Source: an uncultured Clostridia bacterium
GTDB lineage: Bacteria; Bacillota; Clostridia; Christensenellales; UBA1242
Length of the DNA: 14,111 nt
Direction of reading: 5' to 3'
Assembly: GCA_944383945.1 (NCBI GenBank)
Contig: CALWRL010000013.1
Span: forward strand, 1 to 14,111
Part shown: positions 1-6,940 of the stretch, one piece after another
Numbering within the stretch: the stretch's first letter is position 1
How the letters are laid out: each line of letters opens with the position of its first letter
Position numbers and translations under genes: made by a program
Notes under the pieces: model-generated
What the model was told of the DNA's origin: nothing
Databases searched by the model: none
What the model saw: only the letters and a program-made list of their open reading frames with translations

Positions 1-157
1 GGTTGTTTTCTAAAATATCTATGTTGTTTTCAGTTGAATCTAGTGAAAGTTGTTCATATTTTTCTTGTTTTTTTTATAAATTTTTACTAGACGCAATTTG
101 CTCTGGATTAACTTCTTTTAACTTATTGGAATTTTTATTTTTTTTAAATAAACTCAT
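1..157 (-). pseudogene. 5' part of an unrecognised gene with an in-frame TAA; runs off the left edge
   Basis: Reading the minus strand from the ATG at 157-155 gives a lysine/asparagine-rich peptide beginning MSLFKKNKNSNKLKEV. It meets TAA at 76-74 after 27 codons. The same frame then stays open to the window edge and encodes a charged, helix-like stretch (KKQEKYEQLSLDSTENN and onward). A promoter-like element (188-193 and 166-171) lies directly upstream, which suggests the ATG is a genuine start. There is no Shine-Dalgarno sequence, and the expected transcript start is only a few bases before the ATG. The gene follows murC in the same direction with a 47-base gap. It could be a nonsense-mutated gene, a sequencing error, or simply a 27-codon peptide with chance open frame beyond. 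I do not recognise the family. Confidence 0.4.
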
Positions 158-165
158 TAGGTTAT

Positions 166-193
166 ATTCTAACAAAAAAAATTGATTTGTCAA
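166..193 (-). promoter_or_regulatory. Sigma-A-like promoter of the left-edge gene
   Basis: On the minus strand a perfect TTGACA (193-188) is followed after 16 bases by TAGAAT (171-166), preceded by TGt as an extended -10. The predicted transcript start near 160-159 nearly coincides with the ATG at 157. It lies just after the murC stop, so the left-edge gene has its own promoter. Confidence 0.5.
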
Positions 194-204
194 ATATTAT
201 AGTA

Positions 205-1662
205 TTATTTTTTATATTTCTTTAACATATAAGCAAGTTCGTCAACATTTCCTGCACCTAAAATTAAAATACAATCATAATTTTTTGCATTTTTTAGAAT
301 ATATTCTTTTGCGGATGAAAAATCGTTGCTATATGAAATGTTTTTCAAATAAATTTTTTTAATTTTTTCTTGATTAATTGTTTTTAAATTTTTAATGTTT
401 AATACGCTTTTTTGTTGATATTGAATATATTTATTCTTTGTATTTTTCAATATATTTTTTTCTTTTTTTATGATAAGCAATTTCTTATTTTTATTAATAA
501 TATTTTTAAACAAATCTTTTGCAGTTTCGCCTTTTATTTCATTTTCTCTTGCAGGATAAGTTTTTATTATAAGCAAGGAGTTTGATTGATTAAAACAGTT
601 TAAAAAATCTTTCATTAATTTTTTTGTTCTTGAAAAAGTGTGTGGTTGAAAAACCGTTAGCACTTTGCCATATCTTTTAGACTGTTCAATTACTTTTTTT
701 ATTTCTGTTGGGTGATGAGCATAATCATGAATTACAACCGCGCCAGAAATTTTGGTTATTCTTTCATAACGCCTTTTAACGCCTTTAAAATTTTTTACGG
801 CCTGTTTAATTATGTTTGTTTTTATTTTATAATGGTTTGCAATGGCGCATGCAACCAATGAATTTTTAACATTATACAAGCCTGAAAAATTTGTTTGAAT
901 TCTTGCAATCATCATTTCATTTTTGTAAAAATCAAAATAATAACCTTGTTCATTTTTATTTACATTTTTAGCAGAAAAAATTGTTGTTTTCTGTTTTGAT
1001 TTCACAATGTAGGAAAAATCATCTTTTTTAAACATTTGAGTTTTAGAAGAATTTAAAAAAAGGTTAAAACTTTTTTTTATTTCAGTTATGTTTTTAAAAA
1101 AATCTAAATGATCTGGTTCTATGTTTAAAACAACGCCAAAGGATGGTTTTAAGCTTAAAAAACTGTTTTTGTATTCGCATGCTTCTGTAATAAAATATTT
1201 TCTATCTCCAATTAAAAAATTGCTTCCACAACTTTTTAATATTCCACCAACATGAATTGTTGGTTTTGTGTTTGCTTTAATAAAAATTTCGGATAGTAGA
1301 GCAGATGTTGTTGTTTTACCGTGAGTTCCGCTAATTGCTATAACATTTTTAAAATCTTTGCATAATTTTCCAAGTGCTTCTGCTCTTGAAATAATTTTTT
1401 TATTTTTTTTGATTGCCCATTTTAGCTCGGGATTTTCTTCATTAATTGCGCAGTTTATTACCACAATGTTTGGATTAAATTTTTTTATGTTCTTTTCATA
1501 ATGTCCAATGTTGTACTTTATTCCAAAAGTGGTTAATTCTTTTAAATTTTCACATTGAGATATGTCGCTTCCTTCTACAACATTGCCTTTTACTGCATAA
1601 AAAACAGCAAGGGAACTCATACTTATTCCCCCAATACCGATAAAATAGATTCTTTTAGCCAT
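205..1662 (-). CDS. murC: UDP-N-acetylmuramate--L-alanine ligase
   Basis: Cytoplasmic Mur ligase that joins L-alanine to UDP-MurNAc using ATP, the first amino-acid step of peptidoglycan precursor synthesis. The 485-residue product has the N-terminal glycine-rich nucleotide loop (FIGIGGISMSSLA), the ATP-binding P-loop GTHGKTTTSALL, the central Mur motif EPDHLDFF, and the HDYAHHPTEI and FQPHTFSRT motifs of the C-terminal domain, ending near ILGAGNVDELA. The family is usually about 430-470 residues. The excess here is a Lys/Asn/Ile-rich stretch between the YPARE motif and the final GAGN motif. The ATG at 1662 is kept because the glycine loop begins only a few residues later, yet no Shine-Dalgarno sequence precedes it. 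It is divergent from spoVG. Confidence 0.95.
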   Translation of the reverse strand: MAKRIYFIGIGGISMSSLAVFYAVKGNVVEGSDISQCENLKELTTFGIKYNIGHYEKNIKKFNPNIVVINCAINEENPELKWAIKKNKKIISRAEALGKLCKDFKNVIAISGTHGKTTTSALLSEIFIKANTKPTIHVGGILKSCGSNFLIGDRKYFITEACEYKNSFLSLKPSFGVVLNIEPDHLDFFKNITEIKKSFNLFLNSSKTQMFKKDDFSYIVKSKQKTTIFSAKNVNKNEQGYYFDFYKNEMMIARIQTNFSGLYNVKNSLVACAIANHYKIKTNIIKQAVKNFKGVKRRYERITKISGAVVIHDYAHHPTEIKKVIEQSKRYGKVLTVFQPHTFSRTKKLMKDFLNCFNQSNSLLIIKTYPARENEIKGETAKDLFKNIINKNKKLLIIKKEKNILKNTKNKYIQYQQKSVLNIKNLKTINQEKIKKIYLKNISYSNDFSSAKEYILKNAKNYDCILILGAGNVDELAYMLKKYKK

Positions 1663-1695
1663 ATTAATTATTATGAAATGATGTTAAAAATTGTT

Positions 1696-1723
1696 TTGAA
1701 AAATTAATCTTAAATGTTAATAT
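1696..1723 (+). promoter_or_regulatory. Probable spoVG promoter
   Basis: TTGAAA (1696-1701), a 16-base spacer and TAATAT (1718-1723) preceded by TGt (extended -10). In Bacillus spoVG is a sigma-H gene; I could not make out a convincing sigma-H element, so the sigma-A reading is only the best visible candidate. The leader that follows holds the 8-base palindrome AGCCGGCT at 1739-1746. Confidence 0.4.
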
Positions 1724-1790
1724 ATAAGTGACTTAAATAGCCGGCTTGCTGTGTTAATTAAGTTAAAATAAAAAAAGGAAGGATAAAAAT

Positions 1791-2060
1791 TTGAAAATCA
1801 CAGACGTAAGAGTTAGACTTGTTGAAAAAGATGGTAGCAAATTAAAAGGGGTTGCTTCCATAACAATTGATGAATGCTTTGTTGTTCATGACATTAAAAT
1901 CATTGAAGGAAAAGAAGGGTATTTCATTTCTATGCCAAGTAGAAAAACCCCAGATGGCGAATATAGGGATATTGTTCACCCAATTAACACAGAAACTCGT
2001 GAACAAGTTATTTCTGAAATCTTAAAAGCTTTTGAAAAAGCAGAAGCTTCTGCTGAGTAA
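1791..2060 (+). CDS. spoVG: Septation/sporulation regulator SpoVG
   Basis: Small regulatory protein, known in Gram-positive bacteria to bind nucleic acid and to affect sporulation septation, capsule and virulence genes. The 89-residue product matches the compact family throughout: the MKITDVRVRLVE opening, the KGVASITIDECFVVHDIKII core, then GYFISMPSRKTPDGEYRDIVHP and a C-terminal helix. The start is TTG at 1791, set by AAGGAAGGA about 7 bases upstream. The C-terminus is short and acidic, as in other clostridial copies. It is divergent from murC and followed after 86 bases by the CBS-domain gene, possibly partly co-transcribed, with a weak inverted repeat between. Confidence 0.96.
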   Translation: MKITDVRVRLVEKDGSKLKGVASITIDECFVVHDIKIIEGKEGYFISMPSRKTPDGEYRDIVHPINTETREQVISEILKAFEKAEASAE

Positions 2061-2096
2061 GAAAAACTTTAAACAGATAAAATAAATGAAATAAGG

Positions 2097-2122
2097 TAAA
2101 CTATTATTAGTTGCCTAGTTTA
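2097..2122 (+). terminator. Weak inverted repeat after spoVG
   Basis: TAAACTA (2097-2103) and TAGTTTA (2116-2122) form a perfect 7-bp, AT-rich stem with a 12-base loop. Only a short T-rich stretch follows, so it would be a poor terminator; attenuation between spoVG and the next gene is an alternative. Confidence 0.25.
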
Positions 2123-2146
2123 TTTATCGGCATTACAAGGAGAAAA

Positions 2147-2872
2147 ATGAATAAGGTTCAAACAAATGCAAAACGGTTCATTAGTGCGTATAACTCTATT
2201 GATTATGCAATTAGAGTTCAACACAATTTTAAACGAAGCATGAGTTTTTCTGAAATTGTTAGAAAAGCAGTTCCTATTAATTTTATTGTTAGGAAATATG
2301 AGGATGATTTAGTTGATTATGGCCGTCTTCGCAATGCAATTATCCATAACAGTAATGAAAATTTTGTTATTGCAGAACCACATGATGATGTGGTTGAAAA
2401 AATTGAACACATTGCCGAATTGTTAACAACGCCACCTAAAGCTATTGATGCAATTATGGATAGAAATGTTTTGTGCGTTCAAAATGATGTTTCTTTCAGA
2501 GATGTTATAAAGTTAATTGCAACATCTGAATACAGCAACATACCTGTGTACAAAAGTGGAGGGCTTATTGGCGTTGCAAATGGGCAAAGAATATTAGATT
2601 CTCTGGGTAGACAAATTGTTAAAAGCGAAAATATAGATTCTTATATAAATAGAACAACAATTGAAGAAGTTTTGTTGGAACCTGTTCCTTATAAAAACTA
2701 CGAAGTTGTTTCCAAAGATGCAACAATAGAACAAGTTTTAAATTTGTTTAATAGGAATAGAAAACTTTTATCTGTTTTAATTACCAAAAGTGGAACCCTT
2801 AACGAAACGCCTATTGGTATTATTACAACATCTGATGTTATTTTCTTAAACGATATTTTGGAAAATTACTAA
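2147..2872 (+). CDS. CBS-pair protein with a possible HEPN-like N-terminal domain
   Basis: Cytoplasmic protein of 241 residues. The C-terminal half holds two CBS repeats (about residues 97-155 and 171-240; note AIMDRNVLCV...SNIPV and GIITTSDVI), a module known to bind adenine nucleotides and sense cellular energy or second messengers. The helical N-terminal part (1-95) contains DDLVDYGRLRNAIIH; residues 62-67 fit the R-x4-H signature, with Asn after Arg, seen in HEPN RNases and HEPN nucleotidyltransferase partners. A HEPN assignment is inference from that motif. The start is the ATG at 2147, which has AAGGAG at 2137-2142; an upstream in-frame TTG at 2111 lies inside an inverted repeat and is unlikely. 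It follows spoVG and converges on rplS across a strong terminator. Its substrate or partner is unknown. Confidence 0.75.
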   Translation: MNKVQTNAKRFISAYNSIDYAIRVQHNFKRSMSFSEIVRKAVPINFIVRKYEDDLVDYGRLRNAIIHNSNENFVIAEPHDDVVEKIEHIAELLTTPPKAIDAIMDRNVLCVQNDVSFRDVIKLIATSEYSNIPVYKSGGLIGVANGQRILDSLGRQIVKSENIDSYINRTTIEEVLLEPVPYKNYEVVSKDATIEQVLNLFNRNRKLLSVLITKSGTLNETPIGIITTSDVIFLNDILENY

Positions 2873-2883
2873 AAACAAATAAA

Positions 2884-2917
2884 ATAAAAAACCTGCATCA
2901 ATTGCAGGTTTTTTTTA
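2884..2917. terminator. Bidirectional intrinsic terminator between the CBS gene and rplS
   Basis: An 8-bp stem AACCTGCA (2890-2897) / TGCAGGTT (2903-2910) with loop TCAAT is flanked by A-rich sequence on the left and a T-run on the right, so it works in both directions. It overlaps the rplS stop codon (2915-2917). Confidence 0.88.
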
Positions 2918-3262
2918 TTCTTTTGCAGCTTTTGTTTTTGCTTTTTTACCGGTTAAATCACGAAGGTAATACAATTTTGCTCTTCTAGCTCTTCCTTTAC
3001 GAGTTACTTCAACATGGTCGATAAGAGGGCTGTGGTATGGGAAAGTTCTTTCAACGCCAACACCATAAGAAATTCTTCTAACAGTAAATGTTTCGCGAAC
3101 AGAACCATTGCGTTTTGCAATCACAACACCTTCATACGCTTGAAGACGCTCTTTATCTCCTTCTTTAATTTTAACGAAAACTTTAACAGTGTCGCCAATG
3201 TTAAAAGGAGCAATTTCATTTTTCCTTAAATTTTCGCTTTCAATTGTGTCGATAATATTCAT
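2915..3262 (-). CDS. rplS: 50S ribosomal protein L19
   Basis: Ribosomal large-subunit protein located near the subunit interface. The 115-residue length is normal, and the family sequence is clear: FNIGDTVKVFVKIKEGDKER, YEGVVIAKRNGS, FTVRRISYGVGVERTFP, then SPLIDHVEVTRKGRARRAKLYYLR. The tail is lysine/alanine-rich (GKKAKTKAAKE). The ATG at 3262 has a strong AAGGAGG at 3276-3270 with a 7-base spacer. It stands alone here, not in the common rpsP-rimM-trmD-rplS operon, with its own promoter and a roughly 60-base leader. Confidence 0.98.
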   Translation of the reverse strand: MNIIDTIESENLRKNEIAPFNIGDTVKVFVKIKEGDKERLQAYEGVVIAKRNGSVRETFTVRRISYGVGVERTFPYHSPLIDHVEVTRKGRARRAKLYYLRDLTGKKAKTKAAKE

Positions 3263-3324
3263 AGCTTTTCCTCCTTACTAAACATAGCGTTCATGACAAA
3301 ATATCAGCGGACCGCTCGAAGCTA
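3263..3324 (-). promoter_or_regulatory. rplS 5' leader, possible L19 autoregulatory element
   Basis: The presumed leader is relatively GC-rich for this window. It contains a small hairpin-forming AGCGGTCCGCT (minus strand, 3307-3317) and a second CGCT closer to the gene that could pair with it alternatively. L19 leader RNAs are known in Firmicutes, but I cannot confirm the consensus by eye. Confidence 0.3.
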
Positions 3325-3330
3325 TTGATA

Positions 3331-3359
3331 TATATACCATATTATTAAATTAAAAACAA
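3331..3359 (-). promoter_or_regulatory. rplS promoter
   Basis: On the minus strand TTGTTT (3359-3354), a 17-base spacer and TATATA (3336-3331). The predicted transcript start near 3324 leaves a leader of about 60 bases before rplS. Confidence 0.5.
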
Positions 3360-3426
3360 GTGTTTTATCAAAAAATTAATAAAAAATTTATTTTATTTTT
3401 AAAAATAGAAAGATTAATATTTTATT

Positions 3427-3454
3427 TTGATACAAAAAATTTTTTATATATAAT
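3427..3454 (+). promoter_or_regulatory. comM/yifB promoter
   Basis: TTGATA (3427-3432), a 16-base spacer and a consensus TATAAT (3449-3454). The predicted start near 3461 gives a leader of about 30 bases. Confidence 0.55.
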
Positions 3455-3491
3455 GTGTTTATTAACAAAAGTTAAAGTAAGGTGATTGTAT

Positions 3492-5027
3492 ATGTTGTCG
3501 AAAGTTTATAGTTATGGGTTATGCGGAATTGATGGATATTTAGTTACAAGCGAAATTGATATTTCTATTGGATTGCCAAATTTTGAAATTGTTGGGCTTG
3601 GGGACACTGCAATTAAAGAAAGCAAAGAAAGAGTTAAACTAGCAATTAAAAATTCTGGGTTTGAATATCCTATTAATAGAATAACAGTAAACTTAGCGCC
3701 AGCTGACACAAAAAAAGAAGGGCCGTTGTTTGATTTATCAATAGCAATTGGCATTTTAAGCGCAACAAATCAAATTCCTGTTGAAACTGTTAAAGATAAA
3801 ATTTTTATTGGGGAATTATCGCTTGATGGTGGGGTTAGAAGAGTTAACGGAGTTCTTCCAATATTAATATCAGCAAGAAATCAAGGTTTTAAAGATTTTA
3901 TTATACCTTTTGACAATCAAAAAGAAGCGAGTTTTATAGAAGGAATTAATGTTTATCCTGTTAAGTCTTTAAAAGAAGCTAGTCAATTTTTAACAAAAGA
4001 AATTAACATAGAAAAAGTTTTAACGAGAAGTTATCAAATTTTTTCTAGTGAACATCAACAACCTTTAGATTTCAAGTATGTTAAGGGGCAAGCAAGTGCT
4101 AAAAGAGCTATGGAAATTGCTGCAGCAGGCGGACATAATGTTTTGATGATAGGCCCACCAGGTAGCGGTAAAACAATGCTTGCAAAGTGTTTTCCAACAA
4201 TTCTTCCAAATTTAACATTTGAAGAAGCATTAGAAGTAACAAAAATACATAGCGTTGCGGGAACGCTTGATAATAAAGAGGGAATTTTATGTAACAGACC
4301 ATTTAGAAGCCCTCACCACACTGCATCGCTTGTTAGCTTAACCGGAGGTGGAAGACACTCTAAACCTGGCGAAATCAGTTTGGCACACAATGGCGTTTTG
4401 TTTTTAGATGAAATGCCAGAATATAGTCGTGGGGCAATAGAGGCGTTGCGTCAACCTCTTGAGGACGGAGTTATAACAGTTGCAAGGGCAGAACAAACAA
4501 TAACCTATCCTGCAAACTTCACATTAATTGCTAGCATGAATCCATGTCCATGCGGACATTATGGCTCGAAAGATGGTGAGTGCAAATGCACACAAAGTCA
4601 AATTCACAAGTATTTAGGTAAATTGTCTGGCCCACTTATGGATAGGGTTGATATACACATTGAAGTTGATAATGTTACTTACGATGAATTAACAAGCAAA
4701 TCTACCGATGAAGAGCCTTCAAAGGTTATAAAAGAGAGAGTTGATTCTGCTAGAAAAATTCAACTAGAAAGATTTAAAGATGAAAAGTGTTATTCAAATG
4801 CTAGCATGTCTGTTAAATTGTGTAATCAATATTGTAAGCTAGATAAGGAAAGCGAGGAATTATTGAAAAATGCTTTTCAAACTTTAAAATTATCTGCTAG
4901 AGCTCATAATAGAATTTTAAAGGTTGCAAGAACCATTGCCGATTTAGATTGTAGGAAAGATATTAAGGTTGAGCATATAGCTGAAGCAATTCAATATCGT
5001 TCTTTAGATAAAAAATATTGGATATAA
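3492..5027 (+). CDS. comM: YifB/ComM-family magnesium chelatase-like AAA+ ATPase
   Basis: AAA+ protein of the YifB/ComM family; ComM is known in some Gram-negative bacteria as a hexameric helicase that promotes branch migration during natural transformation. The role in Firmicutes is less defined. The 511-residue product has the N-terminal ChlI-like domain (PNFEIVGLGDTAIKESKERV), Walker A GPPGSGKT (221-228), Walker B GVLFLDE (301-307), the family motif MNPCPCG (349-355) followed by a CKC pair (364-366) that together suggest a zinc cluster, and the DRVDIHIEV segment, then the C-terminal chelatase domain. The ATG at 3492 is preferred over a TTG six bases upstream because family members begin ML(A/S)KVYS and AAGGTGA lies 7 bases before it. 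It appears monocistronic, with promoter and terminator on either side. Confidence 0.92.
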   Translation: MLSKVYSYGLCGIDGYLVTSEIDISIGLPNFEIVGLGDTAIKESKERVKLAIKNSGFEYPINRITVNLAPADTKKEGPLFDLSIAIGILSATNQIPVETVKDKIFIGELSLDGGVRRVNGVLPILISARNQGFKDFIIPFDNQKEASFIEGINVYPVKSLKEASQFLTKEINIEKVLTRSYQIFSSEHQQPLDFKYVKGQASAKRAMEIAAAGGHNVLMIGPPGSGKTMLAKCFPTILPNLTFEEALEVTKIHSVAGTLDNKEGILCNRPFRSPHHTASLVSLTGGGRHSKPGEISLAHNGVLFLDEMPEYSRGAIEALRQPLEDGVITVARAEQTITYPANFTLIASMNPCPCGHYGSKDGECKCTQSQIHKYLGKLSGPLMDRVDIHIEVDNVTYDELTSKSTDEEPSKVIKERVDSARKIQLERFKDEKCYSNASMSVKLCNQYCKLDKESEELLKNAFQTLKLSARAHNRILKVARTIADLDCRKDIKVEHIAEAIQYRSLDKKYWI

Positions 5028-5057
5028 AAAAACACTATAAAATAGTGTTTTTATTTT
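5028..5057. terminator. Bidirectional terminator between comM and the HicB-like gene
   Basis: A perfect 10-bp stem AAAAACACTA (5028-5037) / TAGTGTTTTT (5043-5052) with loop TAAAA. The stem itself supplies the U-tract in both orientations. It starts immediately after the comM stop and serves the convergent HicB-like gene too. Confidence 0.85.
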
Positions 5058-5068
5058 AGTTAAAATCA

Positions 5069-5329
5069 TTATTTAACAAATGCATCTACAAGCATAACTA
5101 TTTTAGAATTAAAATTTTCCGCAATTTTTTCAAATTTGGTTGGAATTAAACTTTCTTCTTCGTTCATTTTGTTTACATAAGAACAATAAATTGATAAGTA
5201 ATCTTGAATATAAAGATATGCTTCTTCAATTGTTTCACCCTCAGATGTTAAATTTAAATCTGGGATAAAAGCAGTGTAAGAATTATCTTCTTCTTTGATA
5301 AAAATTGCTGGGAAAACATACTGTTGCAT
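5069..5329 (-). CDS. HicB-like protein, orphan antitoxin-type fold
   Basis: An 86-residue protein with the N-terminal HicB-like fold: the opening YVFPAIFIKEEDNSYTAFIPDLN, then TSEGETIEEAYLYIQDYL. This is the partial RNase-H-like domain of HicB antitoxins, which neutralise HicA mRNA-cleaving toxins. No DNA-binding helix-turn-helix follows; instead the C-terminus is short and ends KIVMLVDAFVK. No HicA-like partner (about 60 residues with a lone catalytic His) is found in either flank, which hold comM and lysS. It may therefore be a stand-alone regulator or a relic. The ATG at 5329 has AGGAG at 5341-5337, 7 bases upstream. Confidence 0.8.
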   Translation of the reverse strand: MQQYVFPAIFIKEEDNSYTAFIPDLNLTSEGETIEEAYLYIQDYLSIYCSYVNKMNEEESLIPTKFEKIAENFNSKIVMLVDAFVK

Positions 5330-5349
5330 TTATCGACTCCTATGCATTT

Positions 5350-5377
5350 ATATTAACATAATATATCTATTTAACAA
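5350..5377 (-). promoter_or_regulatory. Promoter of the HicB-like gene
   Basis: On the minus strand TTGTTA (5377-5372), a 16-base spacer and TAATAT (5355-5350) with TGt before it (extended -10). It lies back to back with the lysS promoter. Confidence 0.4.
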
Positions 5378-5396
5378 AACATTTTTGCTAAAAAAG

Positions 5397-5424
5397 TTGA
5401 CATATTTTTTAATTTTGTTATAAT
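5397..5424 (+). promoter_or_regulatory. lysS promoter
   Basis: Consensus TTGACA (5397-5402), a 16-base spacer and consensus TATAAT (5419-5424) with TGt extension. The expected transcript start is near 5431, so the leader is only about 14 bases and has no room for a T-box. Confidence 0.85.
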
Positions 5425-5444
5425 TTTTTTCATTAGGAGATTAC

Positions 5445-6929
5445 ATGGATTTAACATTATTAAACGATAAATTAAACGGACTTTCAACAGAATTTGATAT
5501 TAGAAAGGCAAAAATTGAATTTTTAAAAGAAAACAACATAATACCTTATGCAGATAAATTTGAAAAAACCAATAGCATTTTGCAAGCAAGGCAACTTTCT
5601 GAAGGAACCGAGGTTAAAGTTGCTGGAAGAATTATTTTTAGAAGAATAATGGGTAAATTTGGCTTTATGAAAATTCAAGATGTTGAGGCTTCAATTCAAA
5701 TTAGCGTTGGTAGAAATGAGATAAATGAAGAAGATTATGAATTTTATAAAAAGCTCATTGATATTGGCGATTTTGTTGGTGTTTGTGGTGAAATTTATTT
5801 TACTCAAACAGGCGAGATAACCGTTAGAGCTAAAAAAGTTGTTCTTTTAAGCAAAGCAATGAGACCTTTACCTGAGAAATTCCACGGATTAACAGATTTA
5901 GAACAAAAATATAGACAAAGATATTTGGATTTAATCTCAAATGAAGAAAGCAGAAGGGTAATGCTTGGTAGAAGCAAAATGACAGCTTTTATTAGAAAAT
6001 ATCTTGAAGAACATGGCTTTCTTGAAGTTGAAACTCCAATTTTGCAAAATGCTGTTTGTGGCGCTAGTGCAAAACCTTTTTACACTAAAAATAATGCGCT
6101 TAACAAAATTTTAAATTTAAGAATTGCTCCTGAAATTGCTTTGAAAGAAGTTATATGTGCAGGGTTTGATAAAGTTTTTGAAATTGGTAAAGTTTTTAGA
6201 AATGAAGGAATGGATCAACAGCATCTTCAAGAGTTCACTGTTTGTGAATGGTATGCAGCATATTGGAATTTTGAAGACAATGTTAAATTCTTTGAAAACT
6301 TTATAAAAGAACTTTTAATGGAAGTTGTTGGAACAACAACACTAGAATATGAAGGCCATGTTTTAGATTTTGGCAAGCAGTGGGACAGAGTTGATTACAC
6401 CGCAAAAATGAAAGAGATTTTAGGGTTTGACTTTTTGAGTATTAATTCTAGAGATGAATTAGTTAAAAAAGTTGTTGAAACCGGCTTGTTTGAAGAAGAA
6501 GATTTTAAAGATGTTAAGTCTCTTAGCGCAGTTATTGATTTTATTTACAAAAGAAAAATTAGAGTTAATTTAATTCAACCAACAGTTTTATATAATTATC
6601 CTGCTTGTTTAGTTCCTTTGGCAAGAAGAAATGATAAGGACAATAGAATTATTGATATGTTCCAAGTTTTAGCTATCGGAAGCGAACTTTGCAAAGCTTA
6701 TTCCGAACTTGTTGATCCTATCGTTCAGCGCGAGGCTTTTGAACAACAGTTAATTGCTAAAAAAGCGGGCGATGACGAGGCTATGGATTTGGACGAAGAT
6801 TTCCTTTTAGCTATGGAACACGGAATGCCACCTATCAGTGGTTTAGGCTTTGGGCTAGATAGATTGATGGTTGTTATGTTTAATCAACCTTCTGTTAGAG
6901 ATGTTGTTTTATTCCCTCTAATGAAATAA
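5445..6929 (+). CDS. lysS: Lysyl-tRNA synthetase, class II
   Basis: Charges tRNA-Lys with lysine using ATP in the cytoplasm. The 494-residue product has the usual layout: N-terminal helix and OB-fold anticodon domain (about residues 50-145, VKVAGRIIFRRIMGKFGFMKIQD), then a class II catalytic core with RQRYLDLI, motif 1 around FLEVETPIL, motif 2 with VFRNEG (Arg252) and motif 3 GLGFGLDRL (Arg473), ending LFPLMK. Motif 2 continues as MDQQHLQEFTVCEWYAAYWN, where typical bacterial LysRS has STRHNPEFTMMELYQAY. This variant wording suggests a divergent subfamily, but lysine specificity is likely. The ATG at 5445 has AGGAG at 5435-5439. It is co-transcribed with the unknown gene 11 bases downstream. 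Confidence 0.93.
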   Translation: MDLTLLNDKLNGLSTEFDIRKAKIEFLKENNIIPYADKFEKTNSILQARQLSEGTEVKVAGRIIFRRIMGKFGFMKIQDVEASIQISVGRNEINEEDYEFYKKLIDIGDFVGVCGEIYFTQTGEITVRAKKVVLLSKAMRPLPEKFHGLTDLEQKYRQRYLDLISNEESRRVMLGRSKMTAFIRKYLEEHGFLEVETPILQNAVCGASAKPFYTKNNALNKILNLRIAPEIALKEVICAGFDKVFEIGKVFRNEGMDQQHLQEFTVCEWYAAYWNFEDNVKFFENFIKELLMEVVGTTTLEYEGHVLDFGKQWDRVDYTAKMKEILGFDFLSINSRDELVKKVVETGLFEEEDFKDVKSLSAVIDFIYKRKIRVNLIQPTVLYNYPACLVPLARRNDKDNRIIDMFQVLAIGSELCKAYSELVDPIVQREAFEQQLIAKKAGDDEAMDLDEDFLLAMEHGMPPISGLGFGLDRLMVVMFNQPSVRDVVLFPLMK

Positions 6930-6940
6930 AGGAGAAATAA

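Noticed and set aside
3..185. Plus-strand 60-codon open frame at the left edge
   Set aside because: Phe/Leu/Ser-rich low-complexity product, no ribosome binding site, and it is antisense to a better candidate with a promoter on the minus strand.
3014..3229. Open frame antisense to rplS
   Set aside because: Shadow of a well-conserved ribosomal protein gene; no start signal.
3512..4302. Minus-strand frames inside comM
   Set aside because: Both are antisense to conserved AAA+ motifs and lack start signals.
5069..5329. Complete HicAB toxin-antitoxin module
   Set aside because: No HicA-like frame on either strand next to the HicB-like gene.
5425..5444. T-box riboswitch before lysS
   Set aside because: The promoter leaves only about 14 transcribed bases before the AUG; there is no room for a T-box.
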